DNA of 41,585 nt from Pseudomonadota bacterium (lineage in GTDB: Bacteria > Pseudomonadota > Alphaproteobacteria > Caulobacterales > Caulobacteraceae). Location: the NCBI GenBank assembly GCA_023451375.1, contig JAEXZS010000054.1, forward strand, positions 1 through 41,585, in the 5' to 3' direction. Position numbers and translations under genes: made by a program. This document shows, piece by piece, positions 23,971-30,899 of the stretch (position 1 is the first letter of the stretch; each line of letters begins with the position of its first letter). The notes under the pieces were generated by a model. That model ran no database searches, was not told where the DNA came from, and saw only the letters and a list, made by a program, of their open reading frames with translations.

Positions 23971-25359
23971 ATGCATCGTCGATCCCTTCTGCAACTCGGC
24001 CTGACCGGCGTCCTCGCCTCGGCCACGCCGGTGCTGGCGCAATCCTCGGGCAAGACCTTCGACGTCGCCGACTATGGCGCGGTCGGCGACGGCGAGGCGA
24101 TCAACACCCGCCCGATCCAGGCCGCCATCGACGCGGCGGCGGCACAGGGCGGCGGCACGGTGGTGCTGAAGCCGGGCCTCTATCTGTCCGGTTCGCTGTT
24201 CGTGAAGTCGGGCGTGACCCTGATGATCGGGCGCGGCGCGACGATCCGGGGGCTGCAGGACATCGCCGCCTATCCGATGGTCCGCACCCGCGTCGCCGGC
24301 ATTGAGATGGACTGGCCCGCCGGCCTGCTGAACGTCTACCAACAGCAGAACGCCAAGATCACCGGCGAGGGCCTGATCGACGGCGACGGCAAGGTCTTCT
24401 GGGACAGCTACTACGCCATGCGGCGCGACTATGACCCGCGCGACCTGCGCTGGGCTGCTGATTACGACTGCCGTCGTCCGCGCCTCATCCACGTCTATGA
24501 TTCCGACAACGTCGAGGTGTCCGGCCTGAATCTGGCGCGGTCCGGCTTCTGGACCGTGCACGTCTGCTATTCGCGTGACGTGACGGTGTCGGACCTGATC
24601 ATCCGCAATAATATCGGCGGGCGCGGCCCCTCGACCGACGGCATCGATATCGACTCCTCTGAGCGGGTGCTGGTCGAGCGCTGCGACCTGTCGGTCAACG
24701 ACGACGCCCTGTGCATCAAGGCGGGCCGCGACTGGGACGGCCTGCGCGTGGCCCGGCCCTGCCGTCAGATCCGGATCAAGGACTGTATCGTCCGCGACGC
24801 CCTCGCCGGCATGACCTTCGGCAGCGAGACCTCGGGCGGCTTCGACGACATCGAGGTGTCCGGCCTGCGCATCGAATACCCGGTGCCGTTGGGCGTCTTC
24901 TTCAAGTCCGGCCACACGCGGGGCGGGACCATCTCCAACATCCGCCTGCGGGATATCCATCTACAGGACGTGGCGACGTTGTTCCGGGTCAATCTGAACT
25001 GGTATCCGAACTACAGCTACGCCCAGATCCCGTCCGGGATCACCGATATCCCGGATCACTGGCGCGCCCTGGCCACGCCGGTTCCGCGCGAGCAGGGCAT
25101 TCCCCGCATCCACGACGTGCACCTGTCGGACATCAAGGCCGTGGGCGGCAAGATCGGCTTCGAGGCCGCCGCCTATCCCGAGGCGCCGCTGAAGGACTTC
25201 ACCTTCGAGCGGCTGGATTGGGACGTGCGCGACGCCGGGACCATCGCCAACGCCGAGAACTGGCGCTTCGTCGACTGCAATATCGACAGCCTGGACGGCA
25301 AGGCGCCCAAGGTGACGGAGTCACGCCGCGTCACCGGCCTCCGCGGCCGGATCGCCTGA
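23971..25359 (+). CDS. GH28 polygalacturonase-family enzyme
   Basis: A 462-residue exported right-handed beta-helix glycosidase. The signal peptide is MHRRSLLQLGLTGVLASATP with cleavage near residue 23 (twin arginines present but a weak Tat match). Mature start 'FDVADYGAVGDGEAINT' is typical. Catalytic motifs: 'STDGIDID' (221-228, in place of NTD), 'NDDALCIKAGRD' (243-254) with the acidic pair and 'GMTFGSE' (280-286); 'VFFKSG' supplies the basic subsite residue. It hydrolyses polygalacturonate or rhamnogalacturonan ends; exo versus endo cannot be told. AGGAAG precedes the ATG. Its 3' end overlaps the convergent trhO gene by 39 bases. Confidence 0.93.
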   Translation: MHRRSLLQLGLTGVLASATPVLAQSSGKTFDVADYGAVGDGEAINTRPIQAAIDAAAAQGGGTVVLKPGLYLSGSLFVKSGVTLMIGRGATIRGLQDIAAYPMVRTRVAGIEMDWPAGLLNVYQQQNAKITGEGLIDGDGKVFWDSYYAMRRDYDPRDLRWAADYDCRRPRLIHVYDSDNVEVSGLNLARSGFWTVHVCYSRDVTVSDLIIRNNIGGRGPSTDGIDIDSSERVLVERCDLSVNDDALCIKAGRDWDGLRVARPCRQIRIKDCIVRDALAGMTFGSETSGGFDDIEVSGLRIEYPVPLGVFFKSGHTRGGTISNIRLRDIHLQDVATLFRVNLNWYPNYSYAQIPSGITDIPDHWRALATPVPREQGIPRIHDVHLSDIKAVGGKIGFEAAAYPEAPLKDFTFERLDWDVRDAGTIANAENWRFVDCNIDSLDGKAPKVTESRRVTGLRGRIA

Positions 25360-26292
25360 TCGCCCCTCTCGCTTCGGCTGGGCCACGCCGATGTGGTCCA
25401 GTCCGCGCGCGCTGGCCAGCTGCATCTGGCGCTGCCGTTCGGCGTAGCGTCGCCGCTGGTCGTCGCCACGGTCATGGCACCGCTCGCAGCAGACGCCTTC
25501 CACATAGTGCGGAGAGGCGCGTCCGGCCTCGCTGATCGGCATGCGGCACCCACGGCACAGGCTGTGGTTGCCGGGCGCCAGGGCATGGCCCACGGCGACG
25601 CGCTCGTCGAAGACGAAGCACTCGCCCCGCCACAGGCTGTCGGCCTCGTCGACGGTCTCCAGATAGCGCAGCACGCCGCCTTCCAGGTGATGGACGTTCT
25701 CGACGCCCTCGGCCGTCAGGAAGGCTGTGGCCTTCTCGCAGCGGATGCCGCCGGTGCAGTACATGGCCACCCGGCGCGCGCCGGTCTGTTCCAGCAGGGC
25801 GCGGCCCTCGGACCGGAACCAGTCGGGGAAGTCGCGGAAGGCGCGGGTGTTCGGCTGCACGGCGCGCTCGAAGGCGCCGACCTCGCCCTCGTAGTCGTTG
25901 CGCGTGTCGATCACCAGCGTCTCCGGATCGGCGATCAGGGCGTTCCAGTCAGCCGGCGCGACATAGACGCCCGCCTGCCGCGTCGGGTCCAGATCCGGCT
26001 GTCCCATGGTGACGATCTCGGCCTTGACCCGCACCTTCAGGCGCAGGAACGGCATCGCCTCGGCCCAGGCGTATTTGACATCCAGATGCTCGAAGCCGGG
26101 CAGGGCGCGGATCGCGCCAAGGACCGCTTCGACCGCCGCCGCCGGCCCTGCGATCGTGCCGTTCAGCCCCTCGTGCGCGACGAGCAGCGTGCCCCGCACG
26201 CCGCCCGCCTCACAGCTTGCGTGGAGACGATCCCTGACGGCCTCCCGGTCTTCGATAGGGGCGAAACGATAGAGGGCGGCGACACGGAACAT
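25321..26292 (-). CDS. trhO: tRNA uridine-5-hydroxylase TrhO (rhodanese-related)
   Basis: A 323-residue cytoplasmic protein that hydroxylates uridine-34 of tRNAs independently of oxygen (established for the YceA/TrhO family). An N-terminal ferredoxin-like domain (about 1-95) is followed by a rhodanese domain with the active-site cysteine in 'YCTGGIRCEKA', then a cysteine-rich C-terminus ('CRGCRMPI', 'CCERCHDR'). I chose the ATG at 26292 because family proteins begin with a sequence like MFRVAALYRF; a GTG six codons upstream is also open. It is a housekeeping gene inside the pectin region, convergent with GH28. Confidence 0.95.
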   Translation of the reverse strand: MFRVAALYRFAPIEDREAVRDRLHASCEAGGVRGTLLVAHEGLNGTIAGPAAAVEAVLGAIRALPGFEHLDVKYAWAEAMPFLRLKVRVKAEIVTMGQPDLDPTRQAGVYVAPADWNALIADPETLVIDTRNDYEGEVGAFERAVQPNTRAFRDFPDWFRSEGRALLEQTGARRVAMYCTGGIRCEKATAFLTAEGVENVHHLEGGVLRYLETVDEADSLWRGECFVFDERVAVGHALAPGNHSLCRGCRMPISEAGRASPHYVEGVCCERCHDRGDDQRRRYAERQRQMQLASARGLDHIGVAQPKREGRSGDPAAEAGDAA

Positions 26293-26327
26293 CGCGCCGT
26301 CATCCCGCACCCTACGCCAAAAAGAAA

Positions 26328-26352
26328 GGCCCGGAGCGGTTCGCTCCGGGCC
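26328..26352 (-). terminator. Rho-independent terminator of the TonB receptor gene
   Basis: GGCCCGGAGC and GCTCCGGGCC form a perfect 10-bp stem with a five-base loop, 36 bases after the TonB receptor stop. On the minus strand it is followed by TTTCTTTTT, the expected U-tract. Confidence 0.88.
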
Positions 26353-26387
26353 CAGTAATCGCGCTGAAAGCGTTCAGGGAGGGAAGT

Positions 26388-29153
26388 TCAGTACTTCCAG
26401 CGCAATCCCACGGCGATCTCGCGGCCGGTGTGCCGGTAGTCCGAGATGCGGTTCGTCTCGTCGACGTAGCGATCGTTGTACTCGTCCGTCAGGTTGATGC
26501 CTTCCAGCGAGAACGTCAGGCTGTCGGTGATGTCATAGGACATCGACGCGTCGATATAGGTCGTCGAGTTCATGCCCTCTTCCGAGTTCCCGTTGCTGCC
26601 CGGGAACGACATCAGATACTGGCTGCGATAGGCGGCCGAAACCCGAGCCTGGAACGGACCTTCCTCATAGTAGAGGGTCGTGTTGACGGTGTTCTTGGAC
26701 TGACCCGTCAGGCGGTTCTTGCCGCGGCCCGGCCCATAATCGACCTCGGAGTCCACGAAGGTGACGTTGCCGATGAAGCCGAAGTTCTCCCAGAAGCCGG
26801 GCAGGAAGGTAAACGGCTGCTGATACTGGATTTCGAGACCATGGAGCGTGCCGCCCTCGCCGTTGAGGCTGCGCGTGACCTGGAAGACGTCCGTGGGACG
26901 AGCCGCACCTTGCAGCAGTTCGTCCGGAAGCCCCAGCTCGCTCCAGACGACGGGTTCAGTCGTGGTCGTGATGAAGCTGTCGATATCCTTATAGAACACA
27001 GCCGCAGCAAGCAGCCCTTCGTTCTGGAAATACCATTCGACGGCAAGGTCGTAGTTGGTCGCGCGGAACGGATCCAGCAGCGGGTTGCCGTATCGAACGG
27101 TACGCGTCGTGGGAGCCACGCTGCCGCCGGGCGTCAGATCGCCCAGCGAGGGACGTGACATCACCTTGGCGGCGCCCAGACGGACGACCAGGTCCTCACG
27201 GGGCTCGAGCGCCAGGTTGAACGACGGCAGGACGTCGTCATAGTCGTTGTTGGCCGTGACATAATCATAGGTCGGCGGGTCGCCCGGGTTCGCTCCCGCG
27301 ATGGTTTGCCAACCCTTGGATTCGACCTCAGTCTGGGCATAGCGAACGCCGACGTTGCCGCGAAGCGTCATGTTGGCGACGGTGGTGTTGAAGTCGGCTT
27401 GGACAAAGACGCCCTTGTCCGTTTCGTCCACTTCACGCTCGCCGCGATTGGAGACCAACGGGGCGTCGTAGACGCTGATGAAGTCGTTGATCGCCCAGAT
27501 GTCGGGGACGATGAAGTTCAGATCCGAACCGTCCGGCACGCCGATTTTGCCGTCGATGCTGACGATCTTGCCGAGGTCGTCCACGCCGGTCACCCGGTCG
27601 GCCCCGGACAGGGCGGTGGTGGCCCGTGAGACGCCGAACGTTTCAAAGCCGTAGGTGCGATATTCGCCGCCGAACTTGAGGGTCAAGGAGGGCGACCAGT
27701 CGTACGCCAGGGCTCCGGCCGCCACGTGGTTTTCGAAATTGCCGCCGCTGGTGCTCCGCGTGCCCTGGATCAGGGTGAAGTCTTCGCCGGAGGTCGTGTC
27801 GAAGCCGTAGTCGATCATCGGAAGACGATCGTTGTCGCGGAAGTCGATGGTGTAGCCGTTCACGCCGGCTTGCTCGAAAGCGTAGGTGACATTGAGCGGC
27901 GTGCGGGCTTCCGACCGGTTGGCGCCGAGCTTCAGATTGCCGCGCAGGCGGTCTGTGAAGTCGTGGCGGACATTCAGCGACGCCTGATAGAAGTTGCTTT
28001 CATTACGGGTGAATCCGTTCTCAGAACGCACCAGCATGTTGTCGAACACGCCATAGGAGAAGGCGTTCTTGTCGGGATCGATCTCGTAATCGCGAACGAC
28101 GACGTTGTTGACGGCCGCGCGGCTGAAGGACCAAGCTTCGACGTTGGGGCTTTCCAGCTCGGAGTTCAGGCGTGACCAGAGCAGGTCCAGCGCCACCTCG
28201 GTGCGTTGGCTCGGGCGCCATTGCAGCGAACCCGTGACGCCCAGGCGATCTTCCTGGGTGTTGCCGAACGTGTAGCGTGGAATGCGGGGGTAAAAGGCGC
28301 TCAGCACCGAGTCGCGCTCGGCCGTGCTGGCGCAGGGGATGCATCCGCCGAAGTTCTGACCACGACCGTAGGGTGACCCCGTAGCCACATCGACGTTGGT
28401 GGGATCGCCCGACTGCCAGCGGGTGGTGTTGAAGCTTTCAAGGATCGGCGAACGCTCGGAATAGGCGACCGAGACCAGGGCGCCGAACGTCTCGTCTTCG
28501 TTCGCCCAGCTCAACAGGCCGGCGATGCGCGGCACGGCCTTCTCAGACAGGTCGTTATAGGACGCCTGGACAGAGAGAGCCGAGTTAAGACCTGCGTCAT
28601 AATCAAGCGGACGGCCGGTCTGCAGATCGACGGTGGCGCCCAGCGAGCCTTCTTCGATCTCGGCCGATTGGGTCTTGCGGACCGTAATGCTGTTGAACAG
28701 CTCCGAGGCGAACATCGAGAAGTCGAAGCTGCGATCACGATTGCCGCCGGATGCGGCCTGGGCTTCCAGGCCGTTGATGCGGGTGCGGGTGAAATCCGAA
28801 CGAAGACCGCGCACCGAGATGGTGGTGCCCTGGCCGTTCACCCGATCGATGGTGACGCCTGGCAGGCGTTGGATCGCCTCCGCGAGGTTCTGGTCGGGGA
28901 AGTCGGCGATATCCTCGGCCAGGATGGCGTCGACGGCGCCGGCTTCGCGGCGCTTGATGTTCAGGGCCTGCTGAAGGCTGGAGCGGAAGCCCGTGACGAC
29001 GATCTCGCCGACTTCGGAAACGTCTTGCTCGGCGGCTTCGGGCGTGTCGGCCGGCGCGGTCTCCACGGCTTCCTGCGCCAGGGCCGGAGCGGCCATCAGG
29101 GCGATCGCGGAAACGCCCACGGCGCACAGAGTTCTGGTGTTGGTCCGTCGCAT
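26388..29153 (-). CDS. TonB-dependent outer-membrane receptor (CUT-type, oligosaccharide importer)
   Basis: A 921-residue outer-membrane transporter. The start chosen is the ATG at 29153 (GGGGAGAG six bases upstream, overlapping an earlier in-frame ATG at 29168). A signal peptide ends near ALAQ. A short TonB-box-like 'EIVVTGFRSSLQQALNIKR' leads to the plug domain ('AEAIQRLPGVTIDRVNGQG', 'VRGLRSDFTRTRINGLEAQA'), then a 22-strand barrel ending 'GREIAVGLRWKY'. The terminal aromatic residue is Tyr rather than Phe. It is monocistronic, with its own terminator, and carries an ACCGGTGTC-type operator just upstream. Location among pectin genes suggests uptake of oligogalacturonides or rhamnogalacturonan fragments (inference). 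Confidence 0.95.
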   Translation of the reverse strand: MRRTNTRTLCAVGVSAIALMAAPALAQEAVETAPADTPEAAEQDVSEVGEIVVTGFRSSLQQALNIKRREAGAVDAILAEDIADFPDQNLAEAIQRLPGVTIDRVNGQGTTISVRGLRSDFTRTRINGLEAQAASGGNRDRSFDFSMFASELFNSITVRKTQSAEIEEGSLGATVDLQTGRPLDYDAGLNSALSVQASYNDLSEKAVPRIAGLLSWANEDETFGALVSVAYSERSPILESFNTTRWQSGDPTNVDVATGSPYGRGQNFGGCIPCASTAERDSVLSAFYPRIPRYTFGNTQEDRLGVTGSLQWRPSQRTEVALDLLWSRLNSELESPNVEAWSFSRAAVNNVVVRDYEIDPDKNAFSYGVFDNMLVRSENGFTRNESNFYQASLNVRHDFTDRLRGNLKLGANRSEARTPLNVTYAFEQAGVNGYTIDFRDNDRLPMIDYGFDTTSGEDFTLIQGTRSTSGGNFENHVAAGALAYDWSPSLTLKFGGEYRTYGFETFGVSRATTALSGADRVTGVDDLGKIVSIDGKIGVPDGSDLNFIVPDIWAINDFISVYDAPLVSNRGEREVDETDKGVFVQADFNTTVANMTLRGNVGVRYAQTEVESKGWQTIAGANPGDPPTYDYVTANNDYDDVLPSFNLALEPREDLVVRLGAAKVMSRPSLGDLTPGGSVAPTTRTVRYGNPLLDPFRATNYDLAVEWYFQNEGLLAAAVFYKDIDSFITTTTEPVVWSELGLPDELLQGAARPTDVFQVTRSLNGEGGTLHGLEIQYQQPFTFLPGFWENFGFIGNVTFVDSEVDYGPGRGKNRLTGQSKNTVNTTLYYEEGPFQARVSAAYRSQYLMSFPGSNGNSEEGMNSTTYIDASMSYDITDSLTFSLEGINLTDEYNDRYVDETNRISDYRHTGREIAVGLRWKY

Positions 29154-29181
29154 TCTATCTCTCCCCATGCCCGAGCCGCAC

Positions 29182-29202
29182 TGGCACCGGTGTCATTTTT
29201 TG
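29182..29202. promoter_or_regulatory. Near-perfect LacI-type palindrome upstream of the TonB receptor
   Basis: TGGCACCGGTGTCA (29182-29195) is a 14-bp palindrome with one mismatched pair, centred on CCGG. It is followed by a T-run, and ACCGGTGTC plus the T-run recurs between GH105 and uxaC (19133-19148). It lies 29-42 bases before the receptor start codon at 29153, a usual position for a repressor site. Family assignment of the regulator is inferred from the CG-centred palindrome. Confidence 0.58.
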
Positions 29203-29311
29203 GTATCCTGTCGCGCATAGTCGGATCGGCGACGTTCCGTTTCTTGCAACAGCTTCTCGTATTTTGCAACACCTCTGTGACGAACGGGCTTTGGCGAAGC
29301 GTCGGACCTAG

Positions 29312-29348
29312 AGAAAAGGGCTCCAGAACCCTCGAGGGTGGAGCCCTT
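29312..29348 (-). terminator. Rho-independent terminator after the oligogalacturonate lyase operon
   Basis: AAGGGCTCC (29316-29324) and GGAGCCCTT (29340-29348) pair perfectly around an inner ACCCTCGAGGGT palindrome. On the minus strand the stem is followed by TTCTCTAG after the TT closing it, a moderate U-tract. A second hairpin, ACCCGCCG/CGGCGGGT at 29377-29399, lies between it and the stop codon at 29409. Together they would end the rhmD-to-ogl transcript before the TonB receptor promoter. Confidence 0.72.
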
Positions 29349-29408
29349 CCGATCGGCGGATCGCCCGCGGGCAATCACCCGCCGACGACGCCGGCGGGTA
29401 GTTTCGAC

Positions 29409-30875
29409 CTAGGTCGTGCGGGCGACCTCGACCGCGTAGACGTGGTTGGGGCCGTGCATGTTGGAGACGAAGACGATCCACTTGCCGTCGGGCGTGAAGG
29501 TCAAGTTCGGTTCCAGCCGATAGTCGTGGTTCGACAGGTCCACCAGCCGCTCTGAGCGTAGATACTCCACGTCGATCAGCTCCTCCTTGTCGCTGGAGGG
29601 ATCCTCGTCGACGATCGGCTCGGGACGCAGCAGCACGATCCATTTGCCATCGGGGGCATGGGCGACCATGTCGCCGTCGCCGCCATCTCCGGCGAACAGC
29701 TTGCCGTCCGGCGAGACGTTGAAATGCACCGACCAGTCGTTCTGCTCGACCCGGCGATAGATGCGCTTGCCCGTTTCCAGGTCCACCGAGGCCACCCAGA
29801 ACACCTGGCCGCGCGGGGTCTGAAGGTCGTAGTGGACCTGCTTCCCGTCTGGGCTGAACCATTCATGGCCGAAGATCTCGAAGTTCATCGTCCGGTCGTG
29901 AGTCTTGCGCAGGTCCGTGCCGTCGGCCTTCATCGTCCACATCCTGTCCACGCGGTGCCAGGGGCCTTCGTGGCAGAAGATCAACCGTTGGGGATCGGTG
30001 GGCGAAAACTGGGTGTGGCCGATCCATTCGTTGGTTTTGTGAATCACGCGGCGCTCGCCGGTCCGGATATCGATGACGAATATCTCCATCGGGTGGCGGG
30101 CGGCCCAGCGCTGGAGCATGCGCACGCCCTTGGCCCGGGCGAAGTTCAGCGGCCTGCCGTCCGGACCGTCCGCCGCGTACTCGGCTTGGTCGAAGCGACG
30201 GTTGCGCGGGTCTCCGACGCGCGGCTGGAGCGGCTGGGATTAATAAGCGACGAAGCCCAGCAACAAGGTCTCGTCGGCGTTGACCGAATTGACGTTGCCG
30301 TTGGGTATCCGGGCGATACGGCGCACTTCGCGCGTGTCGGCGTCGATCGAAAACAGGGTTTTGGACCGGTCCATCAGTTGCGCCTCGGCCGGCTCCGTCA
30401 CCGAGTAGTAGACGTTGCGGCCCAGCCGGCCGGTGAACATCAGGTCGGCGTCCTGACCCGGGACCAGAACCGAGTGCTCCCATGTGGACAGATCCACCAG
30501 GGTGATGCCCGCGGGCGTGGTGATGACCATGCGGTCCGCTCGGCCGTCGCGGCCGGGCAGGAACATGTTCTTGTAGAAGTATGGCTTGCCGCCGCCGTCG
30601 GGGGTGAGGCGACGGACGCGGTGGCTGGTCTTGGGGTCGATCCAGTCGGTTGGTACGGGACCGTCCCAGTGCGGCTGCGGCGGAAGAGCCACTTCCTGGG
30701 TCGAGGGCGGCGCCGTGTTGGGTGCGGGCCAACTCGGGACTTGGCCAGGCGGGGGCAGGGGGGCGTTGGTCGAGACGTACTGGCGGGCGTTGGCGGTCGA
30801 GGCCCCGGCCAGGGCGCCTCCGACGGCGGGAGCGGCCAGCAGGGCCTTGAGAGCGGAGCGGCGGGAGGTCGTCAT
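29409..30875 (-). pseudogene. ogl: Oligogalacturonate lyase (PL22), interrupted by an in-frame stop
   Basis: Two frames, 30240-30875 and 29409-30239, lie in the same phase and together encode a full-length (488-codon) oligogalacturonate lyase, which splits unsaturated and saturated galacturonate disaccharides. A twin-arginine signal (SRRSALKALLAAPAVGG) opens the first part. Family motifs occur on both sides of the break: 'NVNSVNADETLLLGF' before it, and 'FSPTDPQRLIFCHEGPWHRV', 'FGHEWFSPDGKQVHYD' and 'WSVHFNVSPDGKLFAGDGGD' after it. A single TAA at 30240-30242 follows GFVAY, and translation resumes at once as SQPLQPRVGDPRNRRFDQ. The metal-binding part is therefore separated from the signal peptide. 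GAGGAA precedes the start at 30875. Last gene of the rhamnose operon. Sequencing error or readthrough are alternatives to true decay. Confidence 0.85.
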
Positions 30876-30899
30876 GGGGGCGTTCCTCTTTCTTGTGGT

